A stretch of DNA of 64,000 nt from Deroplatys truncata (GCA_030765065.1 CM060986.1:75881573-75945572), one strand, 5' to 3'. Shown: positions 38,782 to 50,148, counted from the first letter of the stretch. Translations and numbers: made by a program. Notes: a model not told the origin generated them from the letters alone.

Positions 38782-39561
38782 ATATGTAGATATCAAAATC
38801 GGAAAAGGGGGATACTTTATTTTTCGATAAATAAATGGGTAAGTACTTCAAACATTAACTATTAGCTTTTAATTACAATTTTATGCACTTCTCTTGAAAT
38901 AAAATAATTTCTGGTCCCAGAAAAATTAATTTTGCTTCCAGTAAGCAGAAGAGTGAAGCATTTTTACCATCTTTCAATTGTCTTAATTTAAAATACTAGT
39001 TCAACTTGTTACTGCATAATTTTTTTATAATTACTGAATGTTGTAGCATTACAAGTTTCAAAATATTGGAAAACAGAAAAATTACACTTTTAATAGATAG
39101 TTTGTTACTAATTTTTAAATGTCTTGTAATTAAGTATTTCATGCTGCCTTTCAAATTAAATGAGTTATTTTAGTAGGAAATAACACTTATGGTTTTAAGA
39201 ACATGTGCAAAAGAATCATGGATGTGTCTTAATATTTGTAAAACAGTATATCCAAGAAAAACAGTTCTGAAGTTTAAACTAGTCTAACCAGTCTATTAAA
39301 TATAATTTAATATGGTTCCTTTATGAAGTGTCAGGGTAGTAGAAGAGCTTTAATTATTTGTGTCATGTTTCTAATGCACCAAGGAACAATTACTTTAAAA
39401 AAATGTTTTTTACTGGTTTTGTCATTTTTTGAATTACCTAAGTACATTAAGTCGAAAACATAAAAATAGGAATAATGTATCTAGACTCTATATCCAGACA
39501 AGAAAGCACTTAGTTTTTCAAAGTTGATATATAGTAATGATTGTCATTATTTCTCTTACAG

Positions 39562-39607
39562 ACTTCTTCCAGTAAAAGAGAACTTCCTGTGTCGGCAAGT
39601 CTTCAAG
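39562..39607 (+). CDS. Cbp53E: Calbindin-32 (Cbp53E), internal exon: exit helix of EF-hand 4
   Basis: A 46-nt exon whose first base completes the lysine codon left open at 25407 and which then reads LLPVKENFLCRQVFK. In the insect protein this follows EF-hand 4 and leads into the fifth EF-hand. The acceptor is ttatttctcttacag and the donor AAG|gtaagt, leaving phase 0. The next coding part expected from the family (the fifth loop, an acidic DRDNSG-type motif) was not seen in the remaining 24.4 kb, so it must lie beyond the window. All three exons are small, separated by up to 14 kb, and would be missed by ORF-based gene finding. Confidence 0.92.
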
Positions 39608-39871
39608 GTAAGTGAGGTAATGTAAGCAGACAACTTCATTTCCAACAATTGGTGTCATGGAGTATTGTTCAAGTGCAGTTCTTGTAGATGAACACTTCCC
39701 TATGTTCGTTATACACCACGCCACGTAATCTGTCGGAATCACGTGTATTGTCTCTTCCCTTGAACTACCATACAGAGTGTTTCATTTTTGTATATTATCT
39801 TTATGTTTAGAAGCAACGGTTGCAAATTCTTAGAGATCCTATAAATGTTTCTTGCAAGGTGACGCGGTCTA

Positions 39872-39920
<49 letters not shown>
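39872..39920. repeat. AAT microsatellite
   Basis: A pure AAT run of about 16 units, located 260 bp downstream of the third calbindin exon. Confidence 0.95.
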
Positions 39921-39922
<2 letters not shown>

Positions 39923-42164
39923 CACCACAAAAAGGCTTAAATTCTGGTTTAAAAATAGGTCTTTCACGCTATAAATTGTATAAAATACTGTCAATGAGTT
40001 TCTTTTGAAGGATATAGAATGTTTTGAAATAAAAATTGATTGATACCTGCTTTATTTGTATTTCGTATATGGAAATTAATAAAAAAAATATAATTTACAT
40101 ATGCTATTTTTTTCAAGGATAGAGTTTGCGTCGGTATCCCTGCCTATTGTTTCGACGTGGCTTCGTCTTGTAGTCCTTCTCGCTGTTACCCTGGCTAGAT
40201 GGATCTCAGCGGTGATGTTTGCATGGACTCTGCCTATCTGACATTTGATAAGCTCGTCGATCTCAGTTGTGGCAATGGGAGCTTATAGAGGAATTGATTA
40301 CACACTGGAACGTTTGCTTTAGGACTATTTATTATTACTTCCTCACTCTAACACTACATACTGTTCCTGTTCACATATCACCACTGTCTTCCCCTGTGTA
40401 CTGCCTTCTCAACTGTCTTACACTGTGGACGGTCCTCTACTAAAAGTCAACGGTAAAACTGCCGTTATAATATTTGCCTCGCTCCATACATCCGGAGCGG
40501 AAACAAACAGAGTCATAAAACTTTACCTTTCTTTTCTTACACAAAAGATACCGTTTTCGCTGCACCTGGGAACAGCATGTTTCTATCCTAACTGCAGCTT
40601 TCAACACATTCTAAATCTAGTGAAACAGGAACATTATGTACACGACAAATATTACATTATACAAAAATTACTATTTACATTGTTTTCACATTGTACACTT
40701 ATATCATTTATAGATTAAATTGAACACTGAATAAATTAGTACATAATAAAATTAATTCCGGCACATTCTGTCTCAAGTTATTCTATGTGTCTTTCGATTC
40801 CTTCACGAGAGCTGTGAGTTGGGAAACAGAAGTTACCTTCAGACAAAAAGATGCGTGCACATTGTATTCCTTTTTCTCTATTAAAGTTACTAGCCAGTTA
40901 CTAGCTAGATTCACCGATCTTGGCCCCTTTACAAAGGCTGAATGCGAGTCTCTCAAAAACGAGGCTACTGGATGCAATGTCATATCAGCTTCATTCACTA
41001 CTCGGATAACACTGCACACTCGGATTACATGAGCATCTCTCTCCCTTTTCCCGCTGGTTTTGTGTGAATATAATCTAAATGTTGATGGAATTGTGCATTG
41101 ACTCAACTACAGGATCTGCACTCAAGGACAGAGTCCAAAAACAATGATTCTAGCTGCAGTTGACCCTCATCGTAACTTTGTCAAAACGAAGTTTTACAGC
41201 GTTTTCTCTATGGTCGAAACACATAAAAATTAACCTATAAATCAAAGCAATAACTTTGAGTTAAAAAAAGAGATAACTCGGATATGCCTTAAAAGTTGAA
41301 AGTATTCCGAAAAAAATATCGATATTTTACTTGTGTTTTCCTAACTTAAAAATCGTAATATCTTCTACGCAGTTGCTGTTTATACTTGCCCACGAGTTTG
41401 TATTTGCTAAGAGTAGTGTAATAAATTATGGAAACGGAACACTCTGCATAGTAGTTATCCGCTGTATCTGCGTGTCTCATTTAGACAAAATACCGGACAT
41501 GTTCTCCTTTATTTACTGTGTTGTGTGTTTCAATTCCCATGTGTATCTCTGTCACGTATTCAGGTACTGGAGTATTTATCTGTAAGCTTGCATCCCTTCA
41601 TGTGTTGAATGTTTGTAGGAACACAGAGGAATAACCGAGCTCTCAAGTTCGCATTAATCGACTCGTAAACTGAGAAACCGTTGTACTTTATGAGCCATTC
41701 AAAGGGTTTTAGTACTACATCCGGCGGTGGTGATCTGTTAAATGTATTGTGGTGCTTATGTAATTGAAACTTCGCTTAAATCCGTCGTATATACCCTGTT
41801 TGTTACAAAATAGTCTTCTAAGTGCCTCTTTCTTCAGCTCTTAATTTCTTATCCATTCAGAATAAAGTGCAACATACTAAAATTAATTTCCCTGAAATGC
41901 AGATGAAATGTGAACAAATCTAACCTAACCTAACCTCGGCGGTTTGTATTAATAATATGTTTATTATTGCCTAAATATTATGAGAATTATTTAAGGAGGG
42001 TTGGAAGTAATAACCCCACTCAGTCTTTCTAATTATTATTGTTATTACAAAATATTAATACCACCACAATTTAAACATGGTTACGCAAAATGGACCATTT
42101 AACCAGATTAATCATAAAAATCAGAATTTTCATCACGCCTTCAACAATAGCAAATAGTCTTGAC

Positions 42165-42460
42165 TGGCCTGGTATCTCCGTTGATATTTGTATATTATCT
42201 TTATCTCTTTGCCGTTCCAATGTCCCAGTTTCGATTCCCGGCTGGAATCGGTAAAGCTTTCTTTAATAGAAAAACTTCCCCGGTGTGTCCAAAGTGTGGC
42301 GAATAAATCTGAGTGTGTTGTGCGCGTCCAGCTATTTAATACCATTTAAACTATCAGGACCACCACTGGACATATGTCTGAATACCTCTTTCAAAGTCAT
42401 TTGTCACTATAATAAGCACAACTATATAACACTTGAGATCCTTGCCACAAAGTTAGCTAA
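42165..42460 (+). repeat. Possible SINE remnant
   Basis: A B-box-like gtttcgattcccggctgg (about 42228-42245) follows a tRNA-like stretch. No second copy or target duplication was seen, so the limits and identity are weak. Confidence 0.25.
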
Positions 42461-42668
42461 AATGCCAAAAAGGAATGAGTGCAACAGTAAAACCAATTAT
42501 TTCTCGCTTTGCACTCAAAGTAAAATTTTATGTAAATCCCAGGATCTATATATATGAGGCATAGAAATCAGTATATAGGTAGGGTACATGTTTAAAAGAA
42601 GAGAGAAAAAAAGATCCATGTGTTGCAATCGTACAATTTCTCTATCATTCACTTATTTTCATTGTTAC

Positions 42669-42850
42669 TTTTTCTATCATCTACCTATAGGGTAGAGAAA
42701 GTATTTCATTACAATTAAAATTCTATGTCGATAAATGTGGTAGGCATTTAAGTTCAACATCTTTCAAAGATACAATACGAAAATTTTCCAGAAACATTCC
42801 CTCACCTAAAATTACTCTATACATGGAATACTTTTCATTATTATTTTATC
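42669..42850 (+). repeat. Family A repeat, internally deleted fragment
   Basis: A start-like stretch (gggtagagaaagtatttcat) is followed by blocks that in full copies lie after the microsatellite (taggcatttaagttcaacat, ctttcaaagatacaatacga, tacatggaat). The piece between them is deleted. Confidence 0.55.
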
Positions 42851-43624
42851 TACCACATACAAAGGGCGCAAAATAAAATCTCACGTCTGCACCTCGCGTC
42901 TGTGTCAGATTATTTATCGTTGTACGTGGCCTTGCGAAGCCATGGCCATTTCATTGGTTGCTTTAGGCCACGGTGCAACGGTGCGCCAGTCCTTCTGTTA
43001 AATAGTTACACCAATAACCATAACAAAGGTTACAAATACAAAATATATGTTTACGCTCTCGATCGTATTGACTAAAAGAGAAAGAGGTAGAGTGAGTGCA
43101 TTCAGTTTGTCATACAGGCCTCTTATCGTGATTGATAACCCATACCTTATCGACTAGTGCAGGACACGTCTTTGAAAGGGTTAAAAGTTAAGGGGAAAAC
43201 TGGATGAGCGCCCAAGTTAGCAAAATGTAGAATGTGTAGTGTGAGAAGATTTTCAGCGCGTGCAAATTAAAGCTTGAATGGTATTCATTAAATACACAGC
43301 AAGACAGCACTTTATAACAAAAAATAAACAGAATTGTATTCTCACAGTGATATCAATGCTTGTTGCTGCATAGAAGCAAACACACTGAATAGTAAATAAA
43401 TAAAGCAGCATATTTCCCTCTAATTCAAACTATAATTGGTTAATATAGCTTTACTAACATATTGCTGATCATAGGAATACGACAGGATTATAGACAAAAA
43501 TATAACCCAAATTTATTGGCATAATATGTCATATTCGGTAAACCATATATATATATATATATATACACATATTTACCTCTAGTTTCTAAACATGATCCGT
43601 CAATTATAACAAAAGAGTACTTTG

Positions 43625-43845
43625 CATTTAGGAAACGAATATGATCTGCGGATGTTTTACAGGGAGTGCCCACTTTCTGACGAGTATGCAGACCGTCTTC
43701 CCCACTTTCCTGAAATATTTTTATCCAGTAATTTACTATAAAAGCTCGTTTATGCACTGCCGTTGCAATTGCTGTAACAGTGCGACCAGCCTCCGACATA
43801 CCCACGATATGCCCAGGAGTAATTTCGCTAGTATACGGCATGACT
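43625..43845 (-). mobile_element. Tc1-like transposase N-terminal fragment
   Basis: The minus-strand frame reads MPYTSEITPGHIVGMSEAGR, then a helix-turn-helix-like VTAIATAVHKRAFIVNYWIK and FQESGEDGLHTRQKVGTPCK. This is the start of Tc1-type transposases with the paired-like DNA-binding domain and the GRP-like hinge. Only about 70 residues are present. The catalytic DDE region is missing and the frame runs into AT-microsatellite sequence, so it is a dead fragment. Confidence 0.75.
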
Positions 43846-44041
43846 GGTTCTGAGGATATAAAACTGTTTTGGTTTCAATAACACCAGAAGAAGCAAAGAC
43901 ATTAACCTCCCCTCTTTTCCCCCTTATTGCTGTGTTATCAAGCCACCACGCTCTGCGATAGGTAAGGTGAAGGACATGCCTCAAAAGACCTCAGAAAACG
44001 ACACAAAATCCGCAAGATTTTTTTGGCGCTCTGTGTACATA

Positions 44042-44870
44042 GTGGATAGAGAAACTATTACATTCTACCCAAAATTCAATGTAGAGATTACACAGAAAAT
44101 GCATGTTTTGAGGCCCCGAATCCAAAAAAGCATTTTTAGATAAGGTCCCTGTCCGTCCATCATAACACAAAATCGAAAAGTTGGTTAAATACGAAACTGG
44201 ATTTTAAGTTCATCGTTTCCAAAGATGCAACACGAAGATTTTCAAAAAAATCCTCCTACCCCAAACTACCCTTTACATGGAACATTCGAGTTTTTCTTAT
44301 TTTCTTAAAATGGCTCTAACAATTTCAATTAAAATACCGTATATTAAAGATATTTACATGACAAAAAAATGTATCTTGAATTTTCTGGGAATAGCCTGTA
44401 AAGTTCTCTTCATTTGGAAGGAATTTTGTAGAATCTTGTATTACTGGTAAACGTTAAGCGATAGGCGAAAACGTACCACACAAAAAATGTAGATTTCTTT
44501 AAAACACACAATTTATCTCAAATAACTTTTTTGTAGCATCGGCCATTTCCAAGATATCTGTTATGAATGGTTCGATTTGTTCAATACCTTCATTATTTTT
44601 AAGTCCCATCGATTTTCAGTTGTTTCTCGCGATTGCATGGAAACAGTGTGGAATTTTAAGGTCAGCATATAACATCCGGTTCTTTGACTAACGATGCTCA
44701 CTTTGTACCCTTACGAAATGTGTAATATGGCTATTTCCGCAAAGATTTATCTGGATAAAAACGTAGTAGATAGAAAAATAAGGTTTAATAGTTACAGTTT
44801 TTTACGCCGTAATAAACGCTAGAGGTAGAGAATGTCATGTGAGTGATTACATCAGATTTCTTTTTACTTC
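44042..44870 (+). mobile_element. Family A repeat, near full-length copy without microsatellite
   Basis: It runs from gatagagaaactattacatt and ctacccaaaattc to gtagagaatgtcatgtgagt and attacatcag. Where other copies have a GT or GA run this one has only gtccctgtccgtcc (about 44146-44159), so the microsatellite is lost or had not yet expanded. Confidence 0.75.
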
Positions 44871-44872
44871 CG

Positions 44873-45150
44873 CTACAATGGACTTTGTATAATCTTGCAT
44901 CACTTGTAAATCATAAGAGATAAGCAAAAACTTAACACACAAAAGGTCGATATCGCTAAAACACAATTTATCATTTTTGTGGAGCTAACTATTCCTAAGA
45001 TATTTGCTGCTATTGTTTGAATTTTGCAATAATTTTACATCATTGGTTTGTTTCTCGCGATGTCATGTAAAGAGTGCGACATTTCAAAGTTGTATACAGC
45101 GACCCGCTTTTTAAACATTTGACTATATCTCAGGCCTTCTGTTAACCCCT
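44873..45150 (+). repeat. Family A repeat, 5'-truncated second copy in tandem
   Basis: Directly after the copy ending at 44870 comes a second, shorter copy. It begins in the middle of the family (cttgcatcacttgtaaatca, taagagataagcaaaaactt) and runs towards, but not to, the 3' end. The mariner inverted repeat begins just after it. Confidence 0.6.
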
Positions 45151-45950
45151 TGTACGAGGGTCAATCCGAAAATAATACCTTCCTTTTTATGCCTTTTTTG
45201 TACTTTCGGTGTAGTATTAACTGTTGAACTTTCCCACTAGTGTCGTGTTAGTTTCGTTGTCCTGCGACAGATAGCAGTAGCAGGGGAGCGTTCCAAAATG
45301 GCTCCTGACACCGAGGTGCGTACAAAACAAAGAGATGTGTGATTGAATTCCTTATCGCTGAACAAATTGCACCAATTAAAATCCATCGACGCTTACTAAA
45401 GTTGCATGGAAACCATGCAGCATATGTGTGTAATGTGAGGCGGTGGGTACAGCGTTTCAAAAGTGGTGAAAAGGATGTGCAGGACAAGCCACGCCCTGGT
45501 CAACCCTGCTCGGCTGTCACAGCAAATAATGAACAGCGTCTCGATCAACTCCTCCGTAATGTTCGACGGATTACAACCAAGCAATTGTGTGTAGAGCTGA
45601 ATGAATTATCGCAAAGTATGTGCAAGATGGTAACCGTGGATGCCTTCACACGACCAAAGAAATCATAGAACGGAAATTTGTCGGGACCTGTTGGACCAAT
45701 ACGAGGCTGAAGGTGACAATTTTCTGAACTCCATCACCGGAGATGAGAGGTGGTGTCACCAGTACGAGACAAAATCTAAACGACAGACCATGGAGTGGCC
45801 ACATCCGACTTCTCCAACAAAGTAGTAGTTCAAGACACAGCCATCTGCAGGCAAAGTAATGTGCATAGTCTTCTGGGATAGGCAGGGTGTACTTCCTTTG
45901 GATACCTTGGAACCTGAAACAAATGTCAATTCCGAACGCTACAAGACGAC

Positions 45951-46648
45951 ACAACAGAGCGGGATGGCTCAGGCGGTAACGTCTGTGACTAGCATTCGAG
46001 AGGTCCCGGGTTCAAATCCCGTGGGCCGACCAATTTGTCTGAGGTTTATTCGTGGTTTTCCTCAGTCACTAAGGTAAATACCGGATTGGATGTTTAATAC
46101 CACGACCCAAAGTTCCACTTGAAGTCTAAAAAAACAATAGTAAAATGAAAAATAAGTGGTAATAGCGAATGCTATGCCATCTATCTACAGACAATGTAAG
46201 AAGTTAGACTGGACGGCACCCTAACGCCATCTGCACGGCGCGAAGCAGAAGATCCGGCTGCCAAGCTCTGGGGGTCTCTGTGGGCACGTGACAAATGGCA
46301 TTTTCAGGGATGAGACCTAGAAGGCTAACTGTCCGCCTTTCTATGCAGCGGCGGCGGTTGGACTGTACGGCACCCTAATGTCATCTGCACGGCATGAAGC
46401 AGGTGGTTACAGGGATGAGACCTAGAAGGCTAACTGTCCGCCTTTATATGGGGGCGGTGGTTGGACTGGACGGCACCCTAATGCCGTCTGCACGGCACGG
46501 TAGCTATGCGCTAGGGTCTCTGTGACACGTGACGGAGCGGGTGGTTACAGGGATGAGACCTAGAAGGCTAACTGTCCATCACATATCGTTTTAAGAGTTA
46601 TCCACCAACAGATCCGTCGTGATATGACAGGGAGACGACGAGAAAAAA
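45951..46648 (+). mobile_element. SINE inserted in mariner: tRNA head, tandem repeats and A-rich tail
   Basis: A 698-bp unit flanked by an exact 8-bp duplication, aagacgac, at 45943-45950 and 46649-46656. The head (gagcgggatggctcaggcgg, B box gggttcaaatcccg near 46009) is that of SINE family 1, but the body is different. It includes three related units starting at 46207, 46361 and 46464 (gact-gga/gta-cggcaccctaa ... gagacctagaaggctaactg), spaced 154 and 103 bp. The 3' end is agaaaaaaa. Reading the mariner across the removed insert gives back the expected protein order, so both boundaries are secure. Confidence 0.9.
46207..46580 (+). repeat. Three tandem units inside the SINE
   Basis: Each unit starts with a gactg-acggcaccctaa block, continues with a ctgcacggc block and ends with gatgagacctagaaggctaa and ctgtcc. 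The units differ in length (about 154, 103 and 115 bp) because of internal deletions. The GC content is well above that of the surroundings. Confidence 0.85.
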
Positions 46649-46984
46649 AAGACGACTCTGACTAGACTGAAAGCCCAAATTTCCAGTCAGCCCAGAGAAG
46701 AAGACAAACTTCCGCCTACAGCATGATAATGCCAGTCATCATACCAGTTTTGCGACCATGGAGCTCATTATCAAATTTGGCTAGACATAACTATATTATG
46801 TTAAATTACAACATGATTACATTGTATCAAGAGGAGCAAGTTATTTGGTTGGTTACTTTCCTTAGTTACTCACTGTATCGCACTCCATGGTAATATAAAC
46901 AAAAAGACATCAATATGTTTGTAACAAATTTAAACAAATATGGTTATCCTAGAAAAGCGGTAAATTAATGAATAATTACAGATA

Positions 46985-47265
46985 TAAACAAAAAAAACAT
47001 CAGCAATTTTTAGAGAATAAATTACGAAAATGTTTCTATGTAAAGGGAAATATAAAGTTCGAAAGTTTTTTCAAAAGTCTACCTGAAATACTTAAACGAT
47101 GTCTGACTTGAGTATGAAATTTGTTTGTCCGACTTTTCCATTTCATTATGTGATTCAAATACAAGGACTAACTTTTAAAAAGTGTTTTTTATTCAGGGAT
47201 CTAAAGACATGTTGGTATTTCTGAATGGCAGTTTTGAGTGAAATGCAAACATCCTCTACGTATCA
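46985..47265 (-). repeat. Family A repeat, highly diverged fragment
   Basis: The blocks atgtaaagggaaat, ttttcaaaagtctacctgaa, ggatctaaagacatgttggt and gagtgaaatgcaaacatcct follow the order of the minus-strand copies, but identity is low. The call rests on order rather than close match. Confidence 0.4.
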
Positions 47266-47327
47266 ATAAGCAATCGATACAGGAAGTAATAACAAATTCA
47301 GAAAGTGAAATATTGCTTTTTGTAGTG

Positions 47328-47575
47328 CCGATACGGGTAGCAGAGGTCGTTAAGGCACGGGGTCTGAATGGGATATATGCGGTTCAAATACCGCTGGATG
47401 AAGGGGTTTTTTTTTCTTCAGATTTTTCTCTGTCCTTATATCTGGCAAAGGTGCCCTAAACTTGGGCCTGCAACGTTTCCTTCCCAAATTTACTTTCCCA
47501 ATTATCATTTAATGTATCGCCAGAGCCACCGCCTGTGGTGCCGTAAGTAGTAAGAGCGGCCGTTAAACACTATTA
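47328..47575 (+). mobile_element. tRNA-like SINE (fourth type)
   Basis: An A-box-like gtagcagaggtcgttaagg is followed about 30 bp later by a B box cggttcaaataccgctgg (about 47380-47397), a T run and a roughly 160-bp body ending near ggccgttaaacactatt. The spacing of the two boxes fits a tRNA-derived pol III promoter. There is a single copy in this window and no target repeat was found. Confidence 0.5.
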
Positions 47576-47703
47576 AAAATTGACAGAGAAAAAGTGTATC
47601 CTGCAAGAATAAAATGAAATAAAATGCAAAGGTGATATGAATATAGTCGTCTGTTGTTTCATGTAGAAGTATAATTACAAGGCATATTTTCAACTAACAT
47701 AAC

Positions 47704-48203
47704 AGCTGGTTCACAATGATCGAGAACGGTAATCAAAACGGAAAAGCAATACAGCATACAAGATTTTGGTTCACAACAGCCCGGTAACGAAAACGGAAAT
47801 GCGTGATTCCTCTTTGTGATCGATATGATTTTGCGCATTGGGATTTCATTTGCTTTTATCTGGCCAATGATATTTTTTCACTACTTCTAATAGTTCTAAT
47901 TCAGCCGACATAATGTGGTTAACCAATGTAAAATTCGATAGAGTAACTAAACATTATCTAAATTCTAAATGCAGATAAATATATTATCACTAGTGCGACA
48001 ATCTTCATTGTGACAAACTTTTGGTTTCAAGTCCAATCACATGGTAATTACCCTTTATTTGCAACACTTAATAACTCGACTTGGGTTGATTAGATTTTAC
48101 TTTTCATTGTGTCTTTTTACCCTGTGAACGCTCCCATTAAAATACACGTATTTCAACTTTGTCGTTCTTGTTGGTTGCCGTTCTCGGTTGTTGTGAACCA
48201 GCT
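47704..48203. mobile_element. MITE of about 500 bp with long inverted ends
   Basis: The left end agctggttcacaatgatcga, then gaacgg, is mirrored by the right end ccgttctcggttgttgtgaa, then ccagct. The inverted repeat is about 26 bp with a few mismatches. A second ggttcacaacagcccggtaa and gaaaacgg near 47767 repeats the left end in direct orientation. No coding frame spans it. The target duplication is not clear (flanks ataac and ttaaa), so the superfamily is open. Confidence 0.7.
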
Positions 48204-48514
48204 TTAAATTGGAAATCGGTATAAAGGGACTCGACGTCATCCCTTTTGATGGAGTACAAGGTTTTCTCGACTGCATTCAATAAATGAATCTTCAAATCCA
48301 ATGGCATAGACAGGTATACAATCATCGTGCATCAGTTAATGATACATGGAAAGTAATTATTAGGTGATGCTAAAGTAAAACTGCGCGTTTGCGAGCAAAC
48401 TTTCAGCAGAAGATACAGGTGTTTCAAAAGTGATGATCCAAAATGAAGGGATGAGAAGTAAACATGATGAGAAGCAAAAGCATTCCAGTAATCGTGGAAC
48501 CAGTAATCTCGTTA

Positions 48515-48775
48515 ATTGGATTACTTTAGATTGCATTGCATTCTGTGAGTTCACTAGCAGCCATAAAGGCTTGTGAACATAGAACATGTCAAGGAAATGT
48601 ACAAAAATTACATATAAATATTACACAGAATATAGAACATTTAAAATAAATTAAAGACATACTATAAGCATGTCAAGGAAATGTACAATGTAGTTACATC
48701 TATACATCAATATTACATAGAATACAGAACATTTAAAATAAAATAAAGACATACATACTTAAAAATAATTTGTTG
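48515..48775 (-). mobile_element. LINE 3' end, inverted relative to the next copy
   Basis: The reverse complement of this stretch aligns with the 3' end of the LINE at 48925-50036: cacaagcctttatggctgct, agtgaactcacagaatgcaa, and two copies of a unit containing tgtacatttccttgaca and tttaaatgttctgtattcta. It is 5'-truncated to the 3' untranslated region and contains no coding part. Confidence 0.75.
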
Positions 48776-48924
48776 TTATTCTTTTAAGTGCAATATAATC
48801 TTGGGGACATAATGTAGAGGCCTTCCTGAGTAGCCTACCCATCTCAAATCATGCTGGTCACCCACCAAAGACATGTGTGTCTTAACAGAGTTGCTGTACC
48901 TGTTTTTGCTTTAAACTTCTATAA

Positions 48925-50036
48925 CTAACCAATTTCAAATGTTCATGCCCAAACTCAGTTCTGCCTGTTATGCTATCCGAGCCCTGGTATATATCAGTTC
49001 TATAGATACGCTTAAATTAGTATACTATGCATATTTCAACTCTATCATTGAATATGGAATATTATTTTGGGGAAACTCTGTAGAAAGTAAATGGATATTC
49101 CTCATGCAAAAGAAGGCTATAAGAATCATTTACCGCACCCATAGCAGACATTCTTGCAAACATCTTTTAGAAGAGTGAAGATATTAACCCTACCTTGCAC
49201 GTACATATTTTCAATCTTAAAATTCTATGTATGCAATCGAACCACATTTATTACAAACGTGGAAATTCATGAGATAAACACTAGACAAAAGGGTAACATT
49301 CATCATCCCAGTGCAAAGCTTTCTTGCTTCCAGAAAGGTGTATGTTATGAGACCATAAAAATATTTAATACTCTCCCTAATGATCTTAAGGGAAAAGATG
49401 ACAATTTCAATGTCTTTAAAACTGCTGTTAAAGAGTACTTATGCTCAAAAGCATATTATTCTGTACAAGATTATCTGAATGACAAATTATCCTGATGATA
49501 ATACATACATAGCTCTCTAAGTAATATTTTAAAAATATTAATAACAATTGCCAGGTTTCCAATTGCCTTCTCTAGAATTAATGAAGCTAGTTAAATGTAT
49601 ATTAAGAACTGACAGTAAATGCTATGCATTACAAACCAAATAGAACAAAATGATGAGATGAACAAAGGTACAAGCCTAGTGAAAGTTAAAATAACTGTTC
49701 TTGTCTATAAATATAATGTTAACCTTATAACGGTAGGGAGGTATTCGATTTTGTACAAAATTACACCTGATTTGTTTCATTTTGTATATAATATGTCTTT
49801 ATTTTATTTTAAATGTTCTGTATTCTATGTAATATTTATGTATATATGTAACCATATTGTACATTTCCTTGACACGCATATAGTATGTCTCTATTTTATT
49901 TCAAATGTTCTATATTCTGGTAATATTTATGTTTATATTAATTTTTGTACATTTCCTTGAATGTTCTATGTTCACAAGCCTTTATGGCTGCTAGTGAACT
50001 CGCAGAATGCAATCCAATCTAATCTAATCTAATCTA
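48925..50036 (+). mobile_element. LINE 3' part: end of reverse-transcriptase ORF, 3' UTR and pentanucleotide tail
   Basis: From 48939 the frame reads KLSSACYAIRALVYISSIDT, YYAYFNSIIEYGILFWGNSV and IFLMQKKAIRIIYRTHSRHS. This is the C-terminal part of Jockey/CR1-type LINE polymerases. A frameshift follows and the sequence continues from about 49160 as LPCTYIFSILKFYV, EIHEINTRQKGNIHHPSAKL and IKIFNTLPNDLKGKDDNFNV, to the stop at about 49495. A 3' UTR of about 500 bp follows. It contains a tandem duplication of about 90 bp (about 49792-49965) and ends in an AATCT repeat at about 50015-50036. The copy is 5'-truncated and dead. Confidence 0.85.
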
Positions 50037-50148
50037 ATCATATTATATACAAAATTAACAAAGCAGGTGTAATTTTGTACAAAATCAAATACCCCCTACC
50101 GTTATAAGGATAACATTATATTTATAGACAAGAACAGTTATCTTAACT
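49688..50148. repeat. Inverted repeat with arms of about 105 bp
   Basis: The left arm (about 49688-49795: aataactgttcttgtctata, ccttataacggtaggg, gtacaaaattacacctg, tatataatatg) is matched in reverse complement by about 50040-50148 with few differences. The loop is the LINE's duplicated 3' UTR segment and tail. A transcript across it could fold into a long hairpin. Confidence 0.85.

Larger units (their letters stand above)
25408..39561 (+). other. Calbindin-32 intron, 14.2 kb
   Basis: The donor gtaagt at 25408 and acceptor ctcttacag ending at 39561 join a codon split 2+1, which is good evidence that the two exons belong together. At least half of the intron is repeat-derived: an LTR element, family A copies and a SINE. 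The sub-stretches 34206-37345 and 38782-39561 show no gene. A short piece at about 35050 (gggtgattcaaaag) resembles the end of a DNA transposon, but I found no partner end. Confidence 0.88.
45155..46793 (+). mobile_element. Mariner element, broken, with a SINE inside
   Basis: The left inverted repeat cgagggtcaatccgaaaata starts at 45155 after a TA. The transposase begins at ATG 45298 (MAPDTEVRTKQRDV), hits a frameshift near 45340 and continues as IEFLIAEQIAPIKIHRRLLK, with a helix-turn-helix, VRRWVQRFKSGEKD and DKPRPGQP. From 45640 the catalytic half shows NFLNSITGDERWCHQYE, MEWPHPTSPTK, VFWDRQGVLPLD and NSERYKTT. Here a 698-bp SINE interrupts. It resumes at 46657 in the same codon order (LTRLKAQI), then shifts frame to HDNASHHTSFATMELIIKFG and stops near 46793. 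The right inverted repeat is absent. The copy is non-functional. Confidence 0.9.

Noticed and set aside
41915-41937. Telomeric repeat (TTAGG in reverse)
   Set aside because: Only about three units in the middle of an intron. This is too short to be more than chance or a small scar.
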